A stretch of 64,000 nt of DNA, taken from contig CM057829.1 in NCBI GenBank assembly GCA_030068075.1, positions 80,969,132 to 81,033,131 on the forward strand, in the 5' to 3' direction. A program made the position numbers and the translations under genes. Numbering within the stretch: the first letter of the stretch is position 1; each line of letters starts with the position of its first letter. Of the stretch, positions 11,290 through 20,850 are shown piece after piece. This stretch comes from Paguma larvata. Its lineage: Eukaryota > Chordata > Mammalia > Carnivora > Viverridae. Under the pieces are notes generated by a model, which was given only the letters and a program-made list of their open reading frames with translations, had not been told where the DNA came from and searched no databases.

Positions 11290-11453
11290 CTGGTGTCACA
11301 CTGAGGGGATGCTCCAACGTTGAGGCCAGATGGTGGTGATGGTTACAAAATGATATGAATGTATTTAATACCACTGAATTCTACACTTAAAAATAGTTAA
11401 GTTAGTAAACTTTATGTTATGTATATTTTACTACAATAAAAAATTGGGGTAAA
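11290..11453 (+). mobile_element. old L1 3' end
   Basis: The stretch runs from 'gatggtggtgatggttac' through 'ccactgaattctacactta' to 'tatattttactacaataaaa'. This is the typical 3'-UTR end of older L1M families in plus orientation. Upstream extension is uncertain. Confidence 0.8.
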
Positions 11454-11761
11454 GAAAATTGGAGAAGAAAGTGATCGATTCTGAGCAGTGCAAAGGACAT
11501 TCTATCAAGGTCCTGGACAAACAGATGGCACAGTCAAAGGAGGGATATAGGGAATGTTAATAAAGAGAACATCTTCCAAGGTGTGAATAGTTTAAGGGAA
11601 ACTGGCAGAAATGATGTAGCCACCCAGGACCGATAAACTGGGAAAGCCATTATCATCCTTTGAATGACAAGGAGACGAAGGAGTTCCCAGGATCTGGAGA
11701 CAATAGCTGAAGCCAAAGTGACCTGGATTAAAAATGCTGTGATCTTTGTTTAGAAAAAAAA
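11454..11761. other. unique DNA
   Basis: No gene or repeat recognised. A 60-codon minus frame (11534-11716) is unsupported. Confidence 0.35.
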
Positions 11762-11998
11762 TTAGCCAAATGAAGGCTTGCCAGGAAGGGAGTCAGGGGA
11801 ATAGAAAAAGACTCACTCTCTTCCTTCTCTACGTTTTCTGTGAGTGCCTCTCATTGGTCAAACTCGACCAGATATTGGAAGGCAAAGGAGCTCAACTGAT
11901 GTACTCCATAAAAGTCAAGCCCCCTCAGGCACAGAACAGGAGAAAATTGGATCTCTAGGGAGAATGAAACATATCAGGGAAGGTTTGAGAGAGGCTTC
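11762..11998 (+). mobile_element. unclassified ancient interspersed repeat
   Basis: Blocks such as 'gtgcctctcattggtcaaac' and 'ggcaaaggagctcaactgat', then 'ggcacagaacagg' and 'ggatctctaggg', recall a recurring mammalian repeat tail. I cannot name the family. The 70-codon frame here is repeat-derived or chance. Confidence 0.4.
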
Positions 11999-12240
11999 TA
12001 AGAACTGAGGGTGGCCTCTGACCAATACCCAGCAAGAAGCTGAGGCCCTATTCTACCAGCCAACAACCACACAAGCTTAGAAGCAGATTCTTTCCCAACC
12101 AAGCCTCAGGAGAAAACATATTCCTTGCTGACTTCGTGACTAAGCCGTTGTGAGATCCAGAAGCAGAGGATTCAGCTAAGCTGGGCCCAGACTTCTAACC
12201 AACAAAACTGTGAGCTAATGAATGTGTGTTGTTTTCAGTC
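11999..12240 (+). mobile_element. MaLR-like LTR fragment
   Basis: 'accacacaagcttagaagca', 'gattctttcccaaccaagcc', 'gacttctaaccaacaaaact' and 'gtgagctaatgaatgtgtgt' appear in order and resemble the 3' part of MLT1-type LTRs ending near 'tgtgttgttttcag'. The family assignment is from memory of the consensus pattern. Confidence 0.45.
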
Positions 12241-12590
12241 AAAAAAGAAAAGAAAAAATAAAAGTAGTGTGAGTAAATTATAAAAATATACATTAACTAG
12301 AATAAGGACAAAAATAGCTGCATATTCTTCCACTTTAATAGAATTTCTTTTGTGACACTTGTATATTTCTTTTCAACCCTCTTTTCCCTATATATCCTTT
12401 AAAAATTATTTAAGCAAGATATTGAATGAATTTACATTATTTATTTTCTTATCAGCCATTTTATTTTGTTCACTAGAAACTGTTAAAGATATGGTTTGAG
12501 AAGGCTTAACAGTAATTGTCCATTTCACTGACCTTGAAAAAAGGTTAATTTAGAGAGGAAGTAAAATTATCAGCTGAATTTTATCTCATT
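12241..12590. other. unique AT-rich DNA
   Basis: No gene or recognised element. Confidence 0.4.
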
Positions 12591-12600
12591 AATTCTTCTT

Positions 12601-12813
12601 TTTTTTTAATTTAAATTTTAGTTAACATACAATGCAATAATGGTTTCAGGAGTAGAATTCAGTGATTCATCACTTACATACAACACCCAGTGCTCATCAG
12701 AACAAGTGCCTCCCTTAATACCCATCTGGCCCATCCCCATCCACCCCCACCCAGCTCCCTCCTTCAACCCTCACTTTGTCTCTATAGTTAAGAGTCTCTC
12801 GTGGTTTGTCATA
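12601..12813 (-). mobile_element. 5'-truncated carnivore L1, 3'-UTR
   Basis: On the plus strand a T-run is followed by 'ttagttaacatacaatgcaa', 'gattcatcacttacatacaa', 'cacccagtgctcatcagaac' and 'gttaagagtctctcgtggtt'. This is the reverse complement of the carnivore L1 3'-UTR. Ten-base TSDs aattcttctt at 12591-12600 and 12814-12823 bound a 213-base insertion, so it is a severely 5'-truncated retrotransposition. Confidence 0.92.
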
Positions 12814-12823
12814 AATTCTTCTT

Positions 12824-13120
12824 GTCCCTCATTTTCAACCACACATATGCACAAAACTGTGGGCCACATTTTGACACAGAGAAGGTGTTTCAGTATGTTT
12901 TTTTAAAACCTTTACATTTAGTAAAAGAGAGAACAAACATCTATGTTTTACAGCTATACCAGTAAGTCAGGATGGATTGGGTTAAATTATGATAACAAAC
13001 AACCCCTCAAATCTCAGTAGATTAACAAATTAAAAGTGTAATTTTCAATTACTGAAAGCCCTCTGTGACTCCAGTGCTGCCACTCTCAAAGGGTGACTAA
13101 GGTTCTTTTAATATATATAT
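12824..13120. other. unique DNA
   Basis: No gene or element recognised; a short AT run lies at about 13110-13120. Confidence 0.35.
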
Positions 13121-13151
13121 TCTTTTAACTTTTAAAATGTTTATTTATTTT

Positions 13152-13193
<42 letters not shown>

Positions 13194-13341
13194 AGCAGAG
13201 AGAGATGGAGACAGAGTTTGAGGCGGGCTCCAAGCTCTGAGCTGTCAGCATAGAGCCCAATGTAGGGCTGAAACTCACAAACCGTATGATCATGATCTGA
13301 GCCAAAGTCGGATGCTTAACTGACTGAGCCCCCCAGGTGCC
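13121..13341 (-). mobile_element. feliform CanSINE with (GA)n tract
   Basis: Minus-strand copy with its head at the right (actgagccccccaggtgcc). It has a pure GA tract of about 18 units at 13157-13192, which is the expanded CT stretch of the SINE. TSDs are not clean. Confidence 0.94.
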
Positions 13342-14782
13342 ACATGGGTTCCCTTACCATCTTAACACAAGGTCTCTTTACAATCAATCTCAAAGGGCAA
13401 TAAAGAGCTAGAGATTCAACACTAGTAATTAAATACTTCAGATAAAAATATTTCATTTCTGCTAACATTTCAGTAGCCAAAGAAGGTCCTTTGGCCACAC
13501 CTGATTACAAGGGGGCTTGCAGAGCAATCCAGCATGTGTTCAGAAGGAAAGGAGTCCTGGAAATATTGGCAAGCAGCTATAATGTTGACCACAGCTTATC
13601 ACAGGTATTTTTGGATGTCTATTGTTGGCAGCAAGGCAAAATAATACCTTAAGACAAAGATTTATTTTAGATGCTTATGCCCTCATTCTTTTATTGAAAT
13701 CTAAGAAGGCTCTCTTCTGTAAGTCCAGTTTGGTTTTTGTTTTAACAGTGAAGATATGGATTTCTTCCATTTACAGAGTCAAGTGCTATTATCGTAGGAA
13801 AGGAAATGAGTGCTTGATCTATTTCTCATAGTATCAATGGGAATGACTAAATATTTACAGATGATTTTGACAGTTAACAGTCACTTTCACCCTCATCAGG
13901 ATCAATACTGATGATACTAGGAAGTCAATTTTTCATTAAGTAAAGTCAATAAAGATGATACAGATCTATACAAAATGTGAAAATAAGAGCTGCTGCACAT
14001 TCTATTGAAACTTACAATACATATAAACAAGATTTACGTGAAAGTAGCTCATCAAAATGGCTAGATATAAATAGAACTTTAAAAAATATCTTCAAGGTTA
14101 AAGCATTTCTCATTTTATTCATTTCCCTTTAGAAAGTTCTATCACTTGGTTTTCCACAGCCTCTAGATGCAGTATGCTTACACCCTTGCATTATCCAGGC
14201 TGATTAGACTCAGATGGACCTCAGGCCATTGGATGACCCCAAACAGAATCTCTTTGGATAATAAGAATATTGAGACATGAGGTGGCATTTGGATTTAACA
14301 TTTTGAGTAAAGAATCATATATGGTGGGGATATTGGGCCATGTGCAAGGGCAGGAAAGAGAGGGAGATTGGTCAGGATGTGGGATGGAATGAAGCAGTTG
14401 CAGGGGGAAACCAAAATGGTGAAAACTATTGGGTGCTGGAGGACTGGTATTTGGTAAACTGAAAGACCACCTGGATTATGGTTCTTGATAGATACCTGTG
14501 TGAAACATACTAATCCCCCTTATTTAAGCTTCTTTGAGTAAGTCGTTGTTCATTGCAAACAAGAATTTTAAGTAGAGTACATATTAAAAACTCATGTAGC
14601 TAACCCACACATCATTTTATGGTAACTGCTTTAAAACCCTTGTTACAGAAAACACCAATAAAAATGGCCTCTTATTTTCACAGATTTGGTTACCCTGAGA
14701 TCAGTGCATGACTACCACGTGCCTAATCATAGTAATACTAGTAATGGTAGTGAAAACTATATCAAACATTTACTATGACAGT
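13342..14782. other. unique DNA
   Basis: No gene or recognised repeat in about 1.4 kb. Frames at 13316-13498 (entering from the SINE) and 13622-13831 are unsupported. Confidence 0.4.
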
Positions 14783-14890
14783 TTTTTTAAACATATTTTT
14801 ATTAAGTAAACTCTATGCCAACATGGGACTCTAACTCATGATCCTGAGATCAAGAGTAGCATGCTGTACTGACAGAGCCAGCCAGGCACC
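14783..14890 (-). mobile_element. older, short carnivore SINE
   Basis: A 108-base minus-strand element lacks the feliform body. After the A-tail complement comes 'ctctatgccaacatgggact', then 'gatcctgagatcaagagtag' and a tRNA-like end 'gagccagccaggcacc'. This is the compact form known from carnivores generally, so it predates the feliform copies nearby. Confidence 0.85.
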
Positions 14891-14936
14891 ATATGATATA
14901 TATATCATACATATATATATATATATATATTTTTTA
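14891..14936. repeat. (AT)n microsatellite
   Basis: Alternating AT with one 'catac' break follows directly on the head of the older SINE. Confidence 0.9.
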
Positions 14937-14937
14937 A

Positions 14938-15090
14938 GCATGTTGCATGAACCATCTCATTTAAACCTTACGTCCATTCCAGGAAGTAGAAATTATCCTC
15001 AGCCTTGTATTCAACTGAGCCAATGAGGCACATAAGCGTGCCCAAATTCACACAGGTACGAGTGGTAAGACTGAGACTTGAAAATATACA
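14938..15090 (-). mobile_element. MIR element
   Basis: 'accatctcatttaaacctta', 'gccaatgaggcacataagcg' and 'caaattcacacaggtacg' follow the reverse complement of the MIR consensus in order. Confidence 0.8.
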
Positions 15091-15190
15091 CTGATGTACA
15101 GGGCATCTCATCCATCAGAACATGGAATATCAGTAGCTGTATTATTAACTTTTTTACTCAGTAGCATATTTGTAAGTCTATGATATTTTT

Positions 15191-15399
15191 TTTAATTTTT
15201 TTGGCACTTATTTCTTTTGAGAGAGGCAGACAGAGCATGAGCAGGGGAAGGGCAGAGAGAGAGGGAGACACAGAATCTGAAGCAGGCTCCAGGCTCTGAG
15301 CTGTCAGCACAGAGCCTGACGTGGGGCCCGAACCCATGAGTGAGATCATGACCTGAGCCGAAGTCAGACGCTCAACCGACTGAGCCACCCAGGAGCCCC
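15191..15399 (-). mobile_element. feliform CanSINE, full length
   Basis: Minus-strand copy with 'aggctctgagctgtcagcac' and a head ending cacccaggagcccc. Exact 16-base TSDs agtctatgatattttt lie at 15175-15190 and 15400-15415. The T-run of the tail merges with the left TSD. Confidence 0.97.
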
Positions 15400-15415
15400 A
15401 GTCTATGATATTTTT

Positions 15416-16188
15416 AAAGACTCTATTGTCGATTGATAGTTTTATATGAACCATGTTTCATGTTATTAAATTATATTTATCAAATATCACTTTATATTTA
15501 TTTAATTTTACTTACAAAAGAATCTTTTTAAGGGTTTCCTAATGCTGATTTTGATTTATATGGTGGAATATTTTCATTGACTATCACAGTTTCATGAGGG
15601 CATGTTAGAATTATGCATGCTTATTGTTTTAAAAAATGAAATTACTTATCTAGTTCATATTTTAAAAGACCAGTTGATTTCTTTGTATGTGATTATAAGA
15701 TGTGAACTACTTCACTATATATATTTGCAGTGGGAAAACAAAAACAAGGTAAAACAAACTTTGAAAAAGGAAGCATTTTCTTGAAAGAGATTTGAGTGTC
15801 TTAGAAGTATCCTTAGCTACAACCAATTATTCCCTTTCTCATATCTGGTTTTCCTTGCCTCTTTGTTCCGATGCTTAAATTTTGCCATTGTGGACTCATT
15901 CATTTGGATACTATACATTTGGGTCTCTAAGAATCTTCTTTAAAATGACCAGTTCCCATGGGGTGTGGCACTCTCTGAAAACCTTATCCATTTAGAACTA
16001 TAGGAACAGGAACTTCCCTGGAGTAAAAACCAGGTGGAAAGAACTAGCCTTGCATATCATTCTCCAGAACAATTAGGGGATGAATAGTTATGTGGAATTG
16101 TGGAAAGAGGAAGTGGGATGGAGTTGAAAGCAGTTCTCACGAATTTTTTTTTTTTTCTTGGCTTTTTCTTCATGCTAATTTCCCTAGA
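15416..16188. other. unique AT-rich DNA
   Basis: No gene or element; a T-run lies at about 16146-16157. Confidence 0.4.
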
Positions 16189-16189
16189 G

Positions 16190-16350
16190 CAGAGAAGGCT
16201 CTGTTTTAGGGGCAGAACACGGAGGTTCAAAGAGCCGATGTGAAGATATAAACTGGGATGGGAATCTTGAATTGTTTCCGACTTGATCAATAACCAGTTG
16301 TGTGAGCTTAGGAAAACCATTGTGATCTATCTCATGGGAAAACAGTAACA
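16190..16350 (+). mobile_element. possible MIR element
   Basis: 'ataaccagttgtgtgagctt', 'aggaaaaccattgtgatcta' and 'tctcatgggaaaacagtaac' resemble the MIR sense core (tgtgtgaccttgggcaag, then tctgtaaaatgg). It is highly diverged. Confidence 0.45.
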
Positions 16351-16461
16351 TCTATCGTAACAGTAAAGTCATCATAGGAAATGTCCATCCTACTGATGTG
16401 ACACACTGCTTGCCTTGTGTATGCATTTTATATGCATATCTACAGACATAATTACAAAACC

Positions 16462-16692
16462 AATTATCAAGTATTTTGTATGTGTTGGGAGCTGTGCCAT
16501 GTACTTTATGTATATTAATACATTCAATTCTCAAAGCAATCCTATAATGTAGGTTCTATTTCTATTTTGCTTTACACAGAAGTAACCCAAAGACTTGTAG
16601 AAATGAAGGAAGTTTCCCCAAACCTTACAACTAAGCATCCTGGCAACTGACTCCAGAGCCTATCCTCTTAATCACCTTGTTATAATGCAGCC
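16462..16692 (-). mobile_element. MIR element, long copy
   Basis: The ordered match covers most of MIR in reverse: 'gagctgtgccatgtacttta', 'acattcaattctcaaagcaa', 'tcctataatgtaggttctat' and 'ctgactccagagcctatcct'. Confidence 0.85.
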
Positions 16693-17228
16693 CGGATTTG
16701 CTATTTTTGTTAAATAATACATTTTACATATGTCTATGTCCTGAACAGATTTAATAAGAAACTAGTTGTCTATTTTGCAGAGTCTTCTACCCATCTTATG
16801 CAGGGTGAATATATATATATATATAAGATAGGAAACAAGAATTTGAAAGGTTTGTCTTAGCAAACTAGATAAAAATAAACCTATGATGGACAAAGTGACC
16901 ACTCTGATATACTCATTTCCCTGCCACTCACAGCCTAGATGATGATTTGAGCCGCCACTTCTTACCCCTGCCCCCAAAGGGGGCAACCGACTCCTTACTA
17001 AGTCAGACAGTAATCTATTAAAGTTTTTGTACCACCTCAGAAACACTAGAAGTTCTGATCCTGCACTTCTGTGGTGACCACAAATCATTAAGTGATTCAC
17101 TCTAAAATGGCAGAATTCCTAGGGTCCATCTGATTTGGACATGAAATAAACATTAAGCTCATGGTTCTGGACTCTTAGAATCCCATCCTTACCCCTAAGG
17201 TAAGAGAAGGAGTAAGAAAAGGAACCTA
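16693..17228. other. unique DNA with short (TA)n
   Basis: A TA run of about nine units lies at 16808-16826. A 112-codon minus frame (16762-17100) shows no domain and is read through the TA run; I do not call it coding. Confidence 0.4.
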
Positions 17229-17294
17229 GCTGATGTAGTGGACAACGCATGGAGGGGAAAATATGCTCCTACTTAAGGTGCCCGTCAACCTACG

Positions 17295-17368
17295 GTCAGA
17301 TGGCTGAGGTTGCCCAAGGATGCGGTCGGTCCTTGAGTCTGACAGAAAAAAAAAACAAAAAAAAAACA
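17295..17368 (+). pseudogene. tRNA-Leu-like poly(A)-tailed cassette
   Basis: The 49-base GC-richer segment 17295-17343 starts gtcagatggctgag and ends tctgac. The outer stem GTCAGA/TCTGAC (17295-17300 with 17338-17343) and an inner stem CAAGGA/TCCTTG (17315-17320 with 17330-17335) pair perfectly. The left half resembles the acceptor and D-arm of tRNA-Leu, and the T-arm is missing. A 20-plus base A-rich tail follows, which suggests a retroposed, internally deleted tRNA copy. Chance structure or another small-RNA origin is possible; the 65 bases upstream are unexplained. Confidence 0.35.
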
Positions 17369-18957
17369 CAGAAACATTCAGTATCCCTGGAGGCAGCTGT
17401 ATTAATAAAAATTGAATAAGATAACACTGTATATGAATTATACTGGGATCAAACAAATAACTAAATAACTTTTTAAAAATAAGTATAATAAACAAAGATC
17501 GATGGAGGACTGAGCAAGACTAAGAGATGACAGATAACAGAGGAGCTCACTTTTTGGGTTTCCTATGAACTGCCCAAAGACTTCAAACAGGCCCTCTGAA
17601 GCAATGTCATCTGACTACAGAGTTAGAGATATCTTTGCTTCTATCTGGAGTTACATATTGTGAGCCACCTGTTCTGGTCTTGTGATGTTTAGTAATACCT
17701 TTGAAAAGTACCTAACGTTTACAGGCAAGTAGGTATTCAACACATGTTTCATTCGCTTTGCTAAATTCTGCAAAATGTAGGTTTGCTTTTACATTTATGT
17801 GGCAGTTTAATTAAAAGTAAACTCCCCTCTTGTATGCTCTCACTTGCCCTCTCCTGAAGTGACTGTCATTCTTATTCCATGTGGGAGAAACTGAGGTACA
17901 AAGAAACTGCTCAGTGTGACACGCTAGGTCAGGCTCATATGCAGTCCAATTCTGTTAATTCCCTTCGCAGGGATGAACGCCTGCCCCACTTTGTCTTCAA
18001 CATATTAATGTATATAGCAATCTAGCCATGTGGCAGATACTTTAACCAAGAATAATACCCAGATTCTGAGATTTGAGCACCAATTATCAGGAGGTTCTAG
18101 GCACTGATTTATCCCGGTTCCCGCTCCCCCTCAAGCCGTGTACGGAGCTCTAATGATGAGCAATTGAGGAGCAGCGTCTTTCCTCGTGTTCATTACTCTC
18201 CAACAAGATCTTAACTTGATAAGGCCACCCTGAAAAGGCTAGATCAGCTTTAGACAGGGTAGCAGGTGCATTTATCAACCGCTTTTGTTTGCTGAGTCAG
18301 GGATTGCTCTGGTTTTTAACTTTTTTTTTTCCCCCTAGTAAAGAAGTTACTTACTTTTTGGTTTTTTATATTTAGGGGTTTGCTATCTATTCATGACAGC
18401 ATTTTCCATTATGGTACCTGAAGAAGGTGTTTAACCTTTTCTCCCAGTTTCTAAAAATCATGTCTTTTCAATAAATTGTATATATTAGGCAATGAAAGGC
18501 TAGAGAATTGTCTTATTACCTCTCCCTCCAAAATACTAGCATATGCCTAATTAATACAGGGATATTCCATAAATCATAGGTGCCAAGGAAAAACCGTGTA
18601 ACTGGGGAAAACTTTACAGAGAATATCAATCAGATCCTGGTACTTGTCATTTAAGTAGAGCACAATTCTCTCAAGGTTTACCAGCCTCTCTGAGCACCAG
18701 CCCCAGCATTTAGAAACATTAACTCCTTGCGCTCTCAATTCTCACAATAAACGAGCTCTTTTATTGTTCCTGGCTTTTTTTGGGGGGAGGGTGTTTTTAC
18801 AATGCTTTGCAAGTCAAATGAGTAAGTTCAAAAGAGGGCAGATGCTGAAAAAAAAATCAATGCCACGTCTTTATTTGGCAGCATTCGGTTTGGCTAATTA
18901 CTGGGTACAGGTAGGAAACACGGCTAATGGGGCTTAGCAACAGATGGGGAGCCGGTA
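17369..18957. other. unique DNA
   Basis: A weak MIR-like patch ('gggagaaactgaggtacaaa') lies at 17883-17902. The stretch 18100-18300 has several CpGs and a TGAGTCA AP-1 type site near 18294, and could be regulatory. No gene is recognised. Confidence 0.4.
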
Positions 18958-19140
18958 CAAAGCTGTGGGTTCTTCCTCTGCCTGTGCTGTGACTTCCTGC
19001 GGTGTTGAACAAGTCATTCAACCTGTTTTTGATTCACTTCCCTTTCACTAAATTATGGATAATAATGCCTACTAGGTATGTCATACATTGTTGAGAAGAA
19101 TAGCTCATAGGAAGATCACAAAGCACTTTCAAAGAGTTGA
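18958..19140 (+). mobile_element. MIR element, sense strand
   Basis: 'gaacaagtcattcaacctgt', 'taaattatggataataatgc' and 'ctactaggtatgtcatacat' follow the MIR consensus in plus orientation from the 5' part into the core. Confidence 0.75.
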
Positions 19141-19939
19141 AACGCTCCATAGGCACAGGGTCCGCGGAATCAAGCTGAACAGGAGGCAATGCCCCTTTCC
19201 GTCAGGTCCTCTGTTTCCCATTTAAAACCGAAATGAATGCAAATCTGAAAGTGACTTTGCATTTGCCACGCATCCCCTCTGCCTCTCAGGCATTCTATCG
19301 CTAACTGATTGTAACTATGCAAATGATACCGTTATCTGTGGCACACACTGGCGTTTGTACTGCAGCACCAGCCGTTTCAAATGCTAGATGAATCCAAGGC
19401 TGATTGGCAGCTCCAAACTTATCTGTGACCTAATTTGTGGTCAGAAAGTACATGCAGATTTGGATAAGGGCAAAACCAATGACAGTAGGCTTTCCTTGAG
19501 GTTTTAAAAGATGTGAAAGTTTGGCTGCCAGGGACTTAAAAAATAAATAAAAATTTTTAAAGGTCTGCATCTGAGATCTGGATTGAAAGCAAAATTCGTC
19601 AAATGCACCAAGAATTGTGAAGCTCTAGAGAGCTACACAGAGCAAAAGTAATCCCGAGATAAAGAACGGAACGGTTTCTGCTGCAGCTAAAATGATTGCA
19701 GAGGGATGATCGGTGCTGATGATTTCCCCATTGTTACCGAGAAAGGAAATCTGCTCAGTCCCCATGCCGAAGAAGCCAGGGATTTACCTCAGTAATTCCC
19801 AGGTGCTTTAAGCACTGGCTTCTGTACTAAAATAAAAACATAACGAAAGAAGCCAAATGTTAGATTGTATGGGTGTGGGAAGGAAATCAGAGGAGGTTAC
19901 GAACGCGTACGATTGCTTGCCAGTTGACACTATCATCGC
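19141..19939. other. unique DNA with octamer cluster
   Basis: No gene or recognised transposon. It contains the octamer cluster described in the next entry. Confidence 0.4.
19195..19490. promoter_or_regulatory. candidate noncoding regulatory stretch
   Basis: Two exact POU octamers ATGCAAAT lie at 19237-19244 and 19317-19324, with a near-match TTTGCAT on the other strand at 19256-19262. A 'ttatctg' GATA-type core lies near 19332. The sequence has no transposon signature. Function is inferred only from motifs. Confidence 0.27.
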
Positions 19940-20045
19940 ACTTCATAGACTGCGCTACTGAACTCTACAGAGGTCCAGTGACTTGCCCAAGTTCACCGAG
20001 CTGGTAGGTGGCGGAGCCCTGAGAAAAACACACAGACTCTGCTCT
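19940..20045 (-). mobile_element. MIR fragment
   Basis: 'gtgacttgcccaagttcacc' followed by 'gagctggtaggtggcggagc' is a close match to the reverse complement of the MIR core. Confidence 0.85.
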
Positions 20046-20617
20046 TTTCACTCTCCCAGGCTGTGTCTAGGAGTTGTTGTCTGGATCTCTATACCAACCT
20101 GCCGGGAGAGAGAAGGCCGTCTGACCTACACAGTAGCCCAGGCCAGAGCACAAGGGGAAATCCTTTGGTTGACTTGCCCGGCCGCCCACTGTTCGGAGCT
20201 CGGCGAATGTGCCTCATGGGAAGCTCAGTTGTCTCCCTTCCTCTGAGCCACCTCTTCTCTGACTGGTCGCCGCCAGCACGGCCTGTTTGCTGTTACTACT
20301 TCCCAGTGATCAACAGCTATTTTATGTTTCCTCCCATTGTGCTTCACTGCACCTTTTGTAGTCCTTCCGCCCACCTTCTGCGTACGGCTTACCTTCATGT
20401 TATTGAAGGGCGGTTGTGTTTGTGGCCCGTTATTATCTTCTTGAACAGCCCTATGATGTGGAACTTAAAGGGACCAGCTTGCAGAGGGACGCACATTAAC
20501 CATCACTTCTCTCCATATCGCTCACTTGCACTAGGACCTCTACGATTGTTGCCTATTCAGAAGTTCAAGCCCAGAGTCTTTTTTTTTTTTTTTTTAATCA
20601 TTGGTTCAAATACCTTT
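20046..20617. other. unique DNA with the longest open frame
   Basis: A 185-codon plus frame spans 20063-20620 and overlaps an 87-codon frame in another phase. It starts inside the end of a MIR and runs into a T-homopolymer (about 20579-20596), giving an F-run at the C-terminus. I see no domain, splice structure or family resemblance and consider it chance. Confidence 0.5.
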
Positions 20618-20850
20618 TAGCTAACATTACTTGAGCACTTATCAGCAAGGCGCTATGTTAAAAGAGTTACACAATTACCTCACCTCATCTCAAAATGTCC
20701 CAGTGAGCCAGGTTTTGGTGTTAATTCCATTTGACAGACAAAGAGACGGAGGTTTACAATGATAACGTAGTCTGCCTGGGTTATAGAATAGTAAGAGACA
20801 GAAGCAGGTGTCAGCCTCCAATGGGGCTCACACCAAAGTCCTAAATCCAC
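20618..20850 (-). mobile_element. MIR element
   Basis: 'cattacttgagcacttatca', 'caattacctcacctcatctc' and 'tttgacagacaaagagacgg' follow the reverse complement of MIR in order. Confidence 0.8.

Noticed and set aside
17229..17350. H/ACA snoRNA interpretation of the poly(A)-tailed cassette
   Set aside because: An ACA lies near the tail, but it overlaps the base of the last stem and the 5' hairpin is weak. A tRNA-like origin fits better.
20063..20620. 185-codon open frame on the plus strand, longest in the window
   Set aside because: It starts in a MIR, ends in a T-homopolymer (Phe run), overlaps a frame in another phase, and resembles no family. A chance frame in GC-richer DNA is the simpler reading.
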